Part shown: positions 41,784 to 50,735 of the stretch, in pieces
Layout: each line of letters starts with the position of its first letter
How positions within the stretch are numbered: position 1 is the stretch's first letter
DNA from: Microtetraspora niveoalba
Lineage (GTDB): Bacteria > Actinomycetota > Actinomycetes > Streptosporangiales > Streptosporangiaceae
Assembly (NCBI RefSeq): GCF_001570405.1
Contig: NZ_BBYM01000016.1
Location: 1 to 54,027, forward strand
DNA length: 54,027 nucleotides
Reading direction: 5' to 3'
Notes under the pieces: generated by a model
The model's input: only the letters and a program-made list of their open reading frames with translations
Database searches by the model: none
What the model was told of the DNA's origin: nothing
Program-made: the position numbers and the translations under genes

Positions 41784-42458
41784 ATGACGGAAACGTTCCT
41801 CGCGCCGGACCGGCCGTTCCGGACCAAGGCGGAGCTCGCCGCCGATCACATCAAGCAGATGATCATGTCTGGCCAGACCCCTCCCGGTACCAAGATCATC
41901 ACGAGGGTGGTGGCCGAGGCCGTGGGCGTCAGCGACACCCCCGTGCGCGAGGCGATCAAGCAGCTCGTCTCCGAGGAGTGGCTGGTGGAGCGGCCGCACA
42001 TCGGCGCAGTGGTCGCCGAGTTCACGGTGGCCAACGTGCGGGAGCTGTACAGCATCCGGGCGGCGCTCACCGCGCTCGCCCTCGACCTGCACGCGGCGCC
42101 GCTCTCCGGCCCGCGGCTGGTCGCCGTGGACGAGGTCCTCTCCGCCTCGGAGGCGGCCATCGCGGCCGGGGACGTCGCCGCGTTCGCGCGGCTGAACCGG
42201 CGCTACCACTCGCTCCTGTGCGACACGGAGGAGTCCCGGATCGTGCACCGGATGCTGCAGGGGTTGTGGGCCAAGACCGAGACCGCGCAGCGCGGCTTCC
42301 GGCTGGTCCCCTGGCGGCTGCCGCACTCGCACGCGGAGCACCTGGCCATAAGGGACGCGCTGGTCGCCGGGGACATCGCCCGCGCGAGCGAGTTGCAGCA
42401 CGCCCACGAGATGGCCGCCATGGACGCACTGATCCAAGCAATGGACGCGAATCGATGA
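41784..42458 (+). CDS. GntR-family regulator with FCD ligand domain
   Basis: The 224-residue protein starts at ATG 41784, about ten bases after GAGGGG; a GTG at 41772 sits on that site and is less likely. The winged helix spans about 10-72 (AADHIKQMIMSGQTPPGTKI and GVSDTPVREAIKQLVSE). The FCD domain follows, with probable metal-binding His residues in RLNRRYHSLL and HSHAEHLAIRDAL. It is translationally coupled to the aldehyde dehydrogenase and likely binds the palindrome at 36229-36258. An acid intermediate is the usual FCD ligand. Confidence 0.88.
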   Translation: MTETFLAPDRPFRTKAELAADHIKQMIMSGQTPPGTKIITRVVAEAVGVSDTPVREAIKQLVSEEWLVERPHIGAVVAEFTVANVRELYSIRAALTALALDLHAAPLSGPRLVAVDEVLSASEAAIAAGDVAAFARLNRRYHSLLCDTEESRIVHRMLQGLWAKTETAQRGFRLVPWRLPHSHAEHLAIRDALVAGDIARASELQHAHEMAAMDALIQAMDANR

Positions 42459-43960
42459 AGGCAGGAATGAAGACAGGAAGGGCCCTCGTCGGAGGGCGCT
42501 GGCACACGGCCGCGGAGACGGGCGCCGAAACGGGCGCGGAGACGTTCGCGGTGACGTTCGCGGTGACGTTCGCGGTGACCAACCCGGCCACCGGCGAGAT
42601 CGTGGGGCGGGCCGTCGAGTGCGGCCCGGAGGTCGTCGCAGAGGCGGTGGACGCGGCGGCGGCCGCGCTGCCGGGCTGGCGGGCGATGCCCGCGCACGAG
42701 CGGGCCGCGATCATGCGGCGGGCCGCCGCGCTGCTGGCCGAGCGGGCCCCGGAGATCGGGGCCACGCTCACGGCCGAGCAGGGCAAGCCGCTGGGCGAGG
42801 CCGTCGGCGAGGTGGTCGCGGGAGCCGACCACCTCCTGTGGTCCGCCGAGGAGACCCGCCGCGTGTACGGCGAGACGATCCCGTCCACGAGCGCGGACAC
42901 CAGGATCATGGTGCTGCCCGAGCCGGTGGGCGTGGTCGCGGGCATCACCCCGTGGAACTTCCCCGTGTCGATGGTCACCCGCAAGCTCGGCCCGGCCCTG
43001 GCGGCGGGCTGCACGGTCGTGCTCAAGCCGTCCGAGCTGACCCCGTTGTCGGCGGTCGCGGTGGCGGAGTGCCTGGCCGACGCGGGCTTCCCGCCGGGCG
43101 TGTTCAACCTGGTCACCACGACCAGGCCGCAGGACTTCACCGACGTCGTCATGGCCGATCCGCGGGTGCGGAAGATCTCGTTCACCGGCTCGACCGCGGT
43201 CGGCAGGCACCTCATCCGGCAGAGCGCCAACGACGTGAAGCGGCTCAGCGTCGAGCTGGGCGGCCACGCCCCCGTGCTGGTCTTCCCGGACGCGGACGTG
43301 GCCGCGGCGGCGGCGGGGGTCGCCCGGGCCAAGTTCATGAACGCGGGCCAGGCCTGCACCTCCCCCAACCGGATCTTCGTCCACGAGTCCGTCGCCGAGG
43401 AGTTCACCGCCGAGCTGGCCCGCCTCGCGGACACGATCGTCGTGGGCGACGGCGCCGCCGACGGGGTCACGATGGGCCCGCTGATCGACGAGCGGGCGGT
43501 CGCCAAGGTGCGGCGGCACGTCGAGGACGCGCTGGCGGCCGGGGCCCGGCGGGTGACGGCGCGTGAGCCGGGCGAGCCCGGGGGGCGCTTCCACCCGCCG
43601 ACCGTCCTTGCGGGGGTCACCGACGCCATGCTCGTCTGCCGCGAGGAGACGTTCGGCCCGCTCGCGCCGGTGCTCACCTTCTCCGGCGACGGCGCGGACG
43701 CCGAGGACGCCGTCGTGGCCAGGGCGAACGCCACGCCGTACGGGCTGGCGGCGTACGTGTGGACGCGGGACCTGGCCCGCGTGGTGCGGGTCGGCGAGGC
43801 GCTGCGCTTCGGGATCCTCTCGATCAACGGGGCGCCGCTCGCCCCGCCGCAGGGGCCGTTCGGCGGGGTCAAGGGCAGCGGGTACGGCCGCGAGGGCGGC
43901 CATCACGGAGTGGAGGACTTTGTGGAGCGCAAGTACGTCAGCCTGGGACTGGGCCGATGA
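42455..43960 (+). CDS. NAD(P)-dependent aldehyde dehydrogenase (semialdehyde type)
   Basis: The 501-residue ALDH starts at ATG 42455 in an ATGA overlap; ATG 42467 is an alternative. The active site has TPWNFPVSM, general-base Glu in SVELGGHAP (E267), nucleophile Cys in GQACTS (C301) and EETFGPLAP. EQGKPLGEAVGE is typical of succinate/2-oxoglutarate semialdehyde dehydrogenases. Residues 20-43 are six tetrapeptide repeats (AETG, AETG, AETF, AVTF, AVTF, AVTN). It probably oxidises the aldehyde end-product of the sugar-acid route. Confidence 0.9.
   Translation: MKAGMKTGRALVGGRWHTAAETGAETGAETFAVTFAVTFAVTNPATGEIVGRAVECGPEVVAEAVDAAAAALPGWRAMPAHERAAIMRRAAALLAERAPEIGATLTAEQGKPLGEAVGEVVAGADHLLWSAEETRRVYGETIPSTSADTRIMVLPEPVGVVAGITPWNFPVSMVTRKLGPALAAGCTVVLKPSELTPLSAVAVAECLADAGFPPGVFNLVTTTRPQDFTDVVMADPRVRKISFTGSTAVGRHLIRQSANDVKRLSVELGGHAPVLVFPDADVAAAAAGVARAKFMNAGQACTSPNRIFVHESVAEEFTAELARLADTIVVGDGAADGVTMGPLIDERAVAKVRRHVEDALAAGARRVTAREPGEPGGRFHPPTVLAGVTDAMLVCREETFGPLAPVLTFSGDGADAEDAVVARANATPYGLAAYVWTRDLARVVRVGEALRFGILSINGAPLAPPQGPFGGVKGSGYGREGGHHGVEDFVERKYVSLGLGR
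42512..42583 (+). repeat. 12-bp coding tandem repeat in the ALDH gene
   Basis: The unit GCGGTGACGTTC (with GCGGAGACGGGC-like variants before it) repeats six times in frame, encoding the tetrapeptides A-x-T-x at residues 20-43. Three consecutive copies are identical or nearly so, suggesting recent slippage. Confidence 0.8.
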
Positions 43961-45000
43961 CGGGCACGGCGGCCCCGGCCGGGACGGCGAACGCCTCCGC
44001 GCGCAGGGTGGCCGAGCGCGAGATCACCCGCCGGGTGGATCTCTGCCGTCCCGACGGGCGGCTCAACCCGGACGCCGTCGGCTGGAGCCGGACCCCGCTG
44101 CACCGGGCCAACATCCGCGGGTGGGGCCGCACGATGCGCTGGGACTACTGGTGCGTCGCCACGCCGGAGCACATCTTCTCGTTCAGCGCGTCCTGTCTGG
44201 ACTATCTGGCGGGCGAGTCGGTGTGGTACCTGGACCGGACGACGCAGCGGGACGTGGTGAGCCGCAGCCTGCTCGTGCCCGGCCACGGCCTGTCGTTCTC
44301 GCCGCGCGGCGGCGAGGGCAGCGTCCGGATCGGCCGGGGCGACGTGCGGATCGCGGTGGACGAGACCGCGGAGGGCACCCGGCTGCGGGTGCGCTCCGCC
44401 GAGTTCGACGCCGATCTGCTGGTCCACCGGATCGAGGGCCGCGAGAGTCTGAGCGTGGTGGTGCCGTGGTCGTCGCGCCGGTTCCAGTACACGATCAAGG
44501 ACGTGGGGCGGCCCGCCGAGGGCACGGTGACGGTCAACGGGCGGCGGATCCGGTTCTCGCCCGAGGAGGCGCGGGCCACCCAGGATCTCGGCCGGGGCCG
44601 CTGGCCGGGCGACATCACGTGGAACTGGGGGGCCGGCTACGGCCGGGCAGGCGACCACGAGATCGCCGTCCAGATCGGCGGCAAGTGGACCGACGGCACC
44701 GGCAGCGTCGAGAACGGCCTGATCGTCGACGGCCGGCTGCACAAGATCAGCGAGGAGCTGGTCTGGCACTACGACACGTCGGACTGGATGGCCCCCTGGC
44801 GGATCAAGGGCGAGCGGGTGGACCTGGTGTTCACGCCGGAGTACGTCCGCTCGGCCGACGTGCGCCGGCTCTACGTGATGCGCAGCCGGGAGGACCAGGC
44901 GTTCGGGCACTACAGCGGCACCGTCGTGACCGACGACGGGACCGTGATCGAGGTCGGCGAGCTGTTCGGATGGGCCGAAGAGGTCCAGCGGCGCTGGTGA
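43957..45000 (+). CDS. DUF2804 family protein
   Basis: The 347-residue protein starts at ATG 43957 in an ATGA overlap with the ALDH gene. It matches DUF2804 by length and by motifs such as WGRTMRWDYWCVATPEHIFS (about 55-74), RFQYTIKDVGRPAEG, GRGRWPGDITWNWGAGYGR and KWTDGTGSVENGLIVDG, rich in beta strands and Trp. Function is unknown. Its tight position between ALDH and GlpD-like genes ties it to this catabolic pathway. No signal peptide or membrane helix is seen. Confidence 0.85.
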   Translation: MTGTAAPAGTANASARRVAEREITRRVDLCRPDGRLNPDAVGWSRTPLHRANIRGWGRTMRWDYWCVATPEHIFSFSASCLDYLAGESVWYLDRTTQRDVVSRSLLVPGHGLSFSPRGGEGSVRIGRGDVRIAVDETAEGTRLRVRSAEFDADLLVHRIEGRESLSVVVPWSSRRFQYTIKDVGRPAEGTVTVNGRRIRFSPEEARATQDLGRGRWPGDITWNWGAGYGRAGDHEIAVQIGGKWTDGTGSVENGLIVDGRLHKISEELVWHYDTSDWMAPWRIKGERVDLVFTPEYVRSADVRRLYVMRSREDQAFGHYSGTVVTDDGTVIEVGELFGWAEEVQRRW

Positions 45001-45013
45001 GGGGACGGTGCGG

Positions 45014-46771
45014 ATGATGACTACCGACAACGAGACGACGCCGGAGCCGTTCGCGGCGGGGCTGCCGTTCGGGGCGGGCGCGGCGCTCGACCCGCTGCGC
45101 AGGGACGCCGACCTGGCCGAGCTCGGCCGGGAGGTGCTGGACGTCCTGGTGGTGGGCGGCGGCGCGACCGGCACGGGGGCCGCGCTCGACGCGGCCTCGC
45201 GCGGGCTGACCACGGCGCTCGTCGAGGGCGGCGACCTCGCCTCCGGCACGTCGAGCAACTCCAGCCGGCTGCTGCACGGCGGCGTGCGCTACCTGGAGCA
45301 GATGGAGTTCGGCCTGGTGCGCGAGGCGCTGCACGAGCGCGGGCTGCTGCAGGAGCTGGCGCCGCACCTCGTGCGCCGGATGTCCTTCCTCCTGCCGCTC
45401 ACCCACCGGGTGTGGGAGCGCGGGTACATCGGGGCCGGGCTCACCCTGTACGACGCGCTGGCGGGCATGGGCGACCGGCACGGCTTCCGCAGGCACCGGC
45501 ACCTGAGCCGGCGCGGCCTGCTCCGGCAGGCGCCCGTGCTCCGGCCGGACGCCGCGGTCGGCGCGCTCCGCTACGAGGACGGGCACGTGGACGACGCCCG
45601 GCTCGTCCTGACCCTGGCCCGTACGGCGGCGCGCGAGGGCGCGACCGTGCTCAGCCGGGTGAAGGTGACCGGCCTCGCCACCCGCTCCGACCACACGGTG
45701 GCGACCTGCGTGGACGCGCTGAGCGGCGAGGAGTTCCGGATCCGGGCCCGGCGGGTGGTCCTCGCGACCGGCCCCTGGTCCGGGCTCGCCCAGAAGATGC
45801 TCGGCTCGGCCGACGTCCGGGTGCGCGCGTCCAAGGGCGTCCACCTGGTGTTCTCCCGGGAGCGGCTGCCGCTGGACAGCGCCCTCATCGTGCGCACGCC
45901 CAGCTCGGTGCTGTTCGTCATCCCGACCGGCGACGTGGTGCTGCTCGGCACCACCGACACGCCGTGGGAGAACGGCCCCGGCCCGGTGCTGGCGACCGGC
46001 GCCGACGTCCGCTACCTGCTCGACCAGGCCAACCAGTGGCTGCGCGAGCCGCTGCGCCAGTCGGACGTGCTCGGCGTGTACGCCGGCCTGCGGCCGCTCG
46101 TGGACCAGCCCGACCGGCAGAACACGCAGGCGATCAGCCGCGAGCACGTCGTACGCGAGGTCGCGCCCGGCTGCGTGGTCGTCGCGGGCGGCAAGCTCAC
46201 CACGTACCGGGTGATGGCGCGCGACGCGGTGGACGCGGTCGCGGCCGGGCTGCGCGCCGCGCGTCCCTCCGCCACCGAGCACCTGGCCCTGGTCGGGGCG
46301 AACGGCTTCGCCCAGGCGTGGACCCGCCGCGACGCGGCCGCGTCCGCCGCCGGGGTGCCCCTCACCGCCGTGGAGCGGCTGGCCCGCCGGTACGGCTCCG
46401 ACTATCCGGCGCTGCTCACCATGGGGCGGCGCGATCCGGAGCTGCTGCGTCCGGTGCCGGGCGCGCCGTCGCTGCTGGCCGCCGAGGTCCTCTACGCGGC
46501 CAGGCACGAGGCCGCGATGACCGTGGACGACGTGCTGCTGCGCCGCAGCAGGGCCGGGCTGGAGACCGCCGACGGCGGCGCCGAGGCGGCCCCGCACGTG
46601 GCCGGGCTGCTCGCCCGGGCTCTGGACCGCCCGGACGGGTGGGCGCGGGAGCAGGCGGACGAGTACCTGCGCGCCGCCGAGGTGCGCCGGTCGGCGCTGG
46701 CCGCGTCCGAGGACGCGGAGCTGCTGCCGCTGCTCGACGAGCTGGCCGGGCGCGGGAGTGGTGCCGCGTGA
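45014..46771 (+). CDS. glpD: FAD-dependent glycerol-3-phosphate dehydrogenase GlpD-like
   Basis: The 585-residue flavoprotein starts at ATG 45014, eight bases after GAGGGG. The FAD loop VVGGGATGTGAALDAASRG (about 45-63), the GlpD signature ASGTSSNSSRLLHGGVRYLE, and SKGVHLVFSRERLPLD, GDVVLLGTTDTPWEN and VVVAGGKLTTYRVMARDAV are all present. It oxidises glycerol-3-phosphate to DHAP at the membrane face. It lies directly upstream of a GlpK-like kinase, together making a glycerol route. A related 3-carbon or polyol phosphate substrate cannot be excluded. Confidence 0.88.
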   Translation: MMTTDNETTPEPFAAGLPFGAGAALDPLRRDADLAELGREVLDVLVVGGGATGTGAALDAASRGLTTALVEGGDLASGTSSNSSRLLHGGVRYLEQMEFGLVREALHERGLLQELAPHLVRRMSFLLPLTHRVWERGYIGAGLTLYDALAGMGDRHGFRRHRHLSRRGLLRQAPVLRPDAAVGALRYEDGHVDDARLVLTLARTAAREGATVLSRVKVTGLATRSDHTVATCVDALSGEEFRIRARRVVLATGPWSGLAQKMLGSADVRVRASKGVHLVFSRERLPLDSALIVRTPSSVLFVIPTGDVVLLGTTDTPWENGPGPVLATGADVRYLLDQANQWLREPLRQSDVLGVYAGLRPLVDQPDRQNTQAISREHVVREVAPGCVVVAGGKLTTYRVMARDAVDAVAAGLRAARPSATEHLALVGANGFAQAWTRRDAAASAAGVPLTAVERLARRYGSDYPALLTMGRRDPELLRPVPGAPSLLAAEVLYAARHEAAMTVDDVLLRRSRAGLETADGGAEAAPHVAGLLARALDRPDGWAREQADEYLRAAEVRRSALAASEDAELLPLLDELAGRGSGAA

Positions 46772-48249
46772 CCGTCCTGTCGATCGACGCCGGGACGACC
46801 GGCGTCACCTGCCTGCTGGTCGCCGAGGACGGGCGGGTGCTGGCGCGCGGCCAGCGCGAGTTCCCGCAGCACTTCCCCGCCCCCGGGCTGGTGGAGCACG
46901 ACCCGGACGAGATCTGGGCCGCGGTCCTCGCCGCCGCCTCCGAGGCCCTCGCCGCCGCAGCCGACCGGGGCGAGCCGGTGACGGTCTCCTGTGTGGGCCT
47001 GACCAACCAGCGCGAGACCGTCGTCCTGTGGGAGCGCGACACGCTGCGCCCGGCCACCCGCGCGATCGTGTGGCAGGACCGCCGCTCCGCCGGGGAGTGC
47101 GACCGGCTCCGCGAGCACGAGCCGCGGGTCCGCGAGCTGACCGGGCTCCCCCTGGACCCGTACTTCTCCGCGACCAAGCTCGCCTGGCTGAGCGCGAACC
47201 TGCCCGACGTGTGGGAGGGGGTGCGCGCGGGCCGGGTCGCGGTCGGGACGGTCGACTCCTATCTGCTGGCCCGGCTGACCGGCGGGCGGCTGCACGCGAC
47301 CGACCCGTCCAACGCCTCGCGCACGCTGCTGCTCGACCTCGCCTCGGCGCGCTGGTCGGAGGAGCTGGCCGGGCTCTTCGGGGTGCCCCTCGCGGCGCTG
47401 CCGGAGATCGTCCCGTCGAGCGGGAGCATCGGCCGCACCGACCCGGAGCACTTCCTCGGGCTGGACGTGCCCGTCTCCGGCGTCGCCGGCGACCAGCAGG
47501 CGGCGCTGTTCGGGCAGGCCGGGTTCGCCCCCGGCGCGATGAAGTGCACGTACGGCACGGGTAGCTTCCTGCTGGTCAACACGGGCGACCGGATCGCCCC
47601 GGCCGGGGCCGGGCTGCTGTCCACGGTCGCCTGGCGGCTGGAGGGGCGACCGGTGCAGTACGCCCTGGAAGGGTCGGTGTTCGTCACCGGCGCGGCGGTG
47701 CAGTGGTTGCGCGACGGGCTGAAGCTGATCGAGCGCTCGGCCGACAGCGAGGCGCTGGCGGCGTCGGTGCCGGACGCCGACGGGGTGGTCTTCGTGCCCG
47801 CGCTCACCGGCATCGGCACCCCGCACTGGGACCCGCACGCCAGGGGCGCGCTCCTCGGCATCACCCGGGGCACCACCGACGCGCACGTCGCCCGCGCCGT
47901 CCTGGACGGCATCGCGTACCAGATCCGCGACGTCGTGGAGGCGGTCACCGGAACGGCGGGCATCCCGGTGGACCGGCTCGCCGTGGACGGCGGGGCCGCG
48001 GCCAACGACCTGCTCTGCCAGATCCAGGCCGACCTCCTCGGGCGGCCGGTCGTCCGGCCGCGGACGACCGAGACCACGGCGATGGGCGCGGCCTTCCTGG
48101 CCGGGCTCGGGGCCGGGGTCTGGAAGGACCTCGCCGAGGTGGCCGAGGCGGGCGAGGGCCGGCGGGTCTTCACGCCGCGGCCGCTGCCCGGCGACGGATA
48201 CCGCCGCTGGCTCGACGCGGTGGACGCGGTGCGGAGGTTCGGCTCGTGA
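46768..48249 (+). CDS. glpK: Glycerol kinase GlpK-like (FGGY family)
   Basis: The 493-residue kinase starts at GTG 46768 in a GTGA overlap with glpD. It has the phosphate loop IDAGTTGVTCL and the glycerol-binding Arg-Glu in NQRET. GlpK-specific segments are GTVDSYLLARLTGG, TDPSNASRTLLLDL, GVAGDQQAALFGQ and KCTYGTGSFLLVNTG. ATP-dependent phosphorylation of glycerol, feeding GlpD, is the likely role. No glpF is nearby, so the ABC importer upstream may bring in glycerol or a glycerol-containing compound. Confidence 0.88.
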   Translation: MTVLSIDAGTTGVTCLLVAEDGRVLARGQREFPQHFPAPGLVEHDPDEIWAAVLAAASEALAAAADRGEPVTVSCVGLTNQRETVVLWERDTLRPATRAIVWQDRRSAGECDRLREHEPRVRELTGLPLDPYFSATKLAWLSANLPDVWEGVRAGRVAVGTVDSYLLARLTGGRLHATDPSNASRTLLLDLASARWSEELAGLFGVPLAALPEIVPSSGSIGRTDPEHFLGLDVPVSGVAGDQQAALFGQAGFAPGAMKCTYGTGSFLLVNTGDRIAPAGAGLLSTVAWRLEGRPVQYALEGSVFVTGAAVQWLRDGLKLIERSADSEALAASVPDADGVVFVPALTGIGTPHWDPHARGALLGITRGTTDAHVARAVLDGIAYQIRDVVEAVTGTAGIPVDRLAVDGGAAANDLLCQIQADLLGRPVVRPRTTETTAMGAAFLAGLGAGVWKDLAEVAEAGEGRRVFTPRPLPGDGYRRWLDAVDAVRRFGS

Positions 48250-49439
48250 CCGGGGCGCGGACGGGAGCGGGCCCGCTGGCGGGCGTGCGGGTGGCGGACT
48301 TCTCCCGGGTGCTCGCCGGGCCGTACGCCACGATGCTGCTGGCCGAGATGGGCGCCGAAGTGATCAAAGTGGAGCATCCCGGGCACGGCGACGACAGCCG
48401 CGCCTGGGGCCCGCCCCACGCCGGAGGCGAGGCCGCGTACTACCTGTCGGCCAACCGCGGCAAGCGCGGCGTCGCGCTCGACGTGAAGCACCCGGAGGGC
48501 CGCGAGGTCGCCCGGCGGCTGTGCGCGGGCGCGGACGTGGTGATCGAGAACTTCCGGCCCGGCGTCGCCGCCCGGCTCGGCCTCGACGAGGAGACCGTAC
48601 GGCGGGCCAACCCGTCGGTCGTGTACTGCTCGATCAGGGGCTACGGCGGCGAGGACCGGCCGGGCTTCGACGCCACGATCCAGGGTGAGAGCGGCTTCAT
48701 GCACATCACCGGGGAGGACACGCCGACCAAGGCGGGCGTCGCGATCATCGACGTGCTGTCCGGGCTGAACGCTGCCGTCGCGATCCTCGGCGCGCTCTAC
48801 CGGCGGGCCACCTGCGGCGAGGGCGAGCGGGTCGAGGTGTCGCTGCTCAACTCGGCCCTGTCCGGGCTGGTCAACGTCGCCCAGAGCGCGCTCGTCTCCG
48901 GCGCCGAGCCCGCCAGGTACGGCAACGCCCACCCGACCGTGGTGCCGTACCAGACGTTCGCGGCCTCCGACGGGTGGTTCGTGGTCGCGGCGGGCAACGA
49001 CCGGCTGTTCCGGGCGTTGTGCGACGCGGTCGGGCGGCCGGATCTGGGGGCCGACGCGCGGTTCGCGACCAACGGCGACCGGGTGCGCAACCGGGACCTG
49101 CTGATACCCGAGCTGAGCGCCCTGTTCGCGACCCGCCCGGCGGCCGAGTGGACGGCGCTGCTCGACGAGGCGGGCGTGCCGGTGGGCCGGATCCGGGGCG
49201 TCCTGGAGGCGCTGCGCGCGACCGAGGGCGCGACCTTCCAGGTCGAGCACCCCACGGCGGGGACGCTGGACATGGTCCGCACCGGTTTCAGCCTCGCGAG
49301 CGTCCCGGCCGACCGGAAGATCGCGGCGCCGCCGCTGCTCGGGCAGCACACCCGCGAGGTGCTGGCGGAGCTGGGCTTCGACGCGGCCGGCATCGCCCGC
49401 CTGGAGGAGGCGGGGGTGGTCCGCCAGGCGGCGGGCTGA
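48246..49439 (+). CDS. Class III CoA-transferase (CaiB/BaiF family)
   Basis: The 397-residue protein starts at GTG 48246 in a GTGA overlap with the kinase gene. Family motifs are VADFSRVLAGPYATMLLAEM, GAEVIKVEHP, ENFRPG and the catalytic Asp in GFDATIQGESGFM (D142). It transfers CoA between organic acids and is presumably needed to activate an acid product of the pathway. The partner acid is unknown. It is the last gene of the long operon. Confidence 0.88.
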   Translation: MTGARTGAGPLAGVRVADFSRVLAGPYATMLLAEMGAEVIKVEHPGHGDDSRAWGPPHAGGEAAYYLSANRGKRGVALDVKHPEGREVARRLCAGADVVIENFRPGVAARLGLDEETVRRANPSVVYCSIRGYGGEDRPGFDATIQGESGFMHITGEDTPTKAGVAIIDVLSGLNAAVAILGALYRRATCGEGERVEVSLLNSALSGLVNVAQSALVSGAEPARYGNAHPTVVPYQTFAASDGWFVVAAGNDRLFRALCDAVGRPDLGADARFATNGDRVRNRDLLIPELSALFATRPAAEWTALLDEAGVPVGRIRGVLEALRATEGATFQVEHPTAGTLDMVRTGFSLASVPADRKIAAPPLLGQHTREVLAELGFDAAGIARLEEAGVVRQAAG

Positions 49440-49522
49440 CCTCCTGGGGCTCAGGAACCGCGCCCCGTCGTTGATCGTTCTCGCATGCGGTTGGTACGAC
49501 CGATCTTCCGACAGGAGAAGCC

Positions 49523-50551
49523 GTGGTATTCAAACGCTTGCTGGGCGCCTTCGGCGTGGGCGCGCCCTCGGTGGACACCGTTCTGTCCACTTCCCGGATC
49601 CGGCCCGGCGGGCTGCTGACCGGCGAGGTGCGGCTCCGGGGCGGCGACTTCGACGCCGGCATCGAGCACGTCACCCTGGGCCTGGTCGCCCGGGTGGAGG
49701 TCGAGCACGGCGGCGGCGAGCACGACGGCCTCGCCGAGTTCCTGCGCGTCCCGGTCTCGGGCCCGTTCACGCTGCGCGCCGGCGAGGGGCGCGTCGTCGG
49801 CTTCCAGATCCCCGTTCCGTGGGAGACGCCGATCAGCGAGATCGACGGCACGCACCTGACCGGCATGGCGCTCGGCGTGCGCACCGAGCTGGCCGTCGCC
49901 GGCGCCGTGGACAGGGGCGACCTCGACATGGTGGCGGTCGAGCCGCTGCCCTCCCAGCTCCGCGTCCTGCGGGCGTTCCAGGAGCTGGGATTCCACTTCA
50001 GGTCGGCCGATCTGGAGGCCGGGCGCATCCACGGCGCGTACCAGGAGCTGCCGTTCTACCAGGAGATCGAGTTCCACCCTCCGGCGCGGTACGCCGGGCA
50101 CGTGGGCGAGGTCGAGCTGACCTTCGTCGCCTCCCCGTCGGGGCTGGAGGTCGTGCTGGAGGCCGACCGGCACTCCGGCGGGTACGGCGGCGGCGACGAC
50201 GTGATCGGCCGTTTCCAGGTCGGCCACGAGGAGGCGCTGCGCGTCGACTGGGCGGGCGAGATCGACCGCTGGCTGGCCGGGCTGTCCCATCACGGGACGC
50301 ACCACGGCATGTCCCACCACGCCCCTTACGGACATCAGCCGTACGGGCACGCGGAGCCCTACGGGCACCAGCCGCACGGCCACGCGCAGCCGTACGGCTA
50401 TCACCCGGAGCACCACGAGCACCGCGACGGGCCCGGGTGGGGGGCGGTCGCCGCGGCCGGGGTCGCGGGCGTGGTCGGCGGCCTCGTCCTGGGCGAGGTC
50501 GTCGAAGAGATCTTCGAGGACGACGACGAGGGCGGCGACGGCGACTGGTGA
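49523..50551 (+). CDS. Spo0M/SpoOM-family protein with His-rich tail
   Basis: The 342-residue protein starts at GTG 49523 behind AGGAG. The arrestin-like Spo0M domain (about 1-245) has MVFKRLLGAFGVGAPSVDTV, RPGGLLTGEVRLRGG, RVVGFQIPVPWETPI and ELPFYQEIEFHPP. Residues about 253-302 are a His/Tyr/Gly-rich run of PYGHx-type repeats that may bind metal, followed by a Gly/Ala hydrophobic stretch and an acidic end. B. subtilis Spo0M affects sporulation. In sporulating actinomycetes the role is not settled. Confidence 0.88.
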   Translation: MVFKRLLGAFGVGAPSVDTVLSTSRIRPGGLLTGEVRLRGGDFDAGIEHVTLGLVARVEVEHGGGEHDGLAEFLRVPVSGPFTLRAGEGRVVGFQIPVPWETPISEIDGTHLTGMALGVRTELAVAGAVDRGDLDMVAVEPLPSQLRVLRAFQELGFHFRSADLEAGRIHGAYQELPFYQEIEFHPPARYAGHVGEVELTFVASPSGLEVVLEADRHSGGYGGGDDVIGRFQVGHEEALRVDWAGEIDRWLAGLSHHGTHHGMSHHAPYGHQPYGHAEPYGHQPHGHAQPYGYHPEHHEHRDGPGWGAVAAAGVAGVVGGLVLGEVVEEIFEDDDEGGDGDW

Positions 50552-50629
50552 CGCCGGCCGCGGCGGCCGCGGACGCGGAGCACGCGCACCCGAGGCGCGG
50601 CCGACCGGCCTCAGGCGGCGGCCGAGCCG

Positions 50630-50735
50630 CCCCGGTGTCACGCCGTGCTCCGGCCCCAGGCCGCGCCAGTGTCAGGGCGCGCCCACATCAGGCCGTCCCG
50701 GTGTCAGGCGGCCACGGTGTCAGGCCGCGCCCGCC
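50630..50735 (-). repeat. 16-bp tandem repeats spanning the fdhA stop codon
   Basis: Read on the minus strand, units such as TGACACCGTGGCCGCC, TGACACCGGGACGGCC, TGATGTGGGCGCGCCC and TGACACTGGCGCGGCC follow the fdhA stop. Plus-strand TCA occurs at 50720 (the stop), 50704, 50688 and 50672, exactly 16 bases apart, then a degenerate CCA at 50656 and TCA at 50638. The first three TGAs fall in three different frames. Confidence 0.75.

Noticed and set aside
50630-50735. CRISPR-like array at the fdhA 3' end
   Set aside because: Units are only 16 bp with no separate spacers, and they include the gene's stop codon; no cas genes are present.
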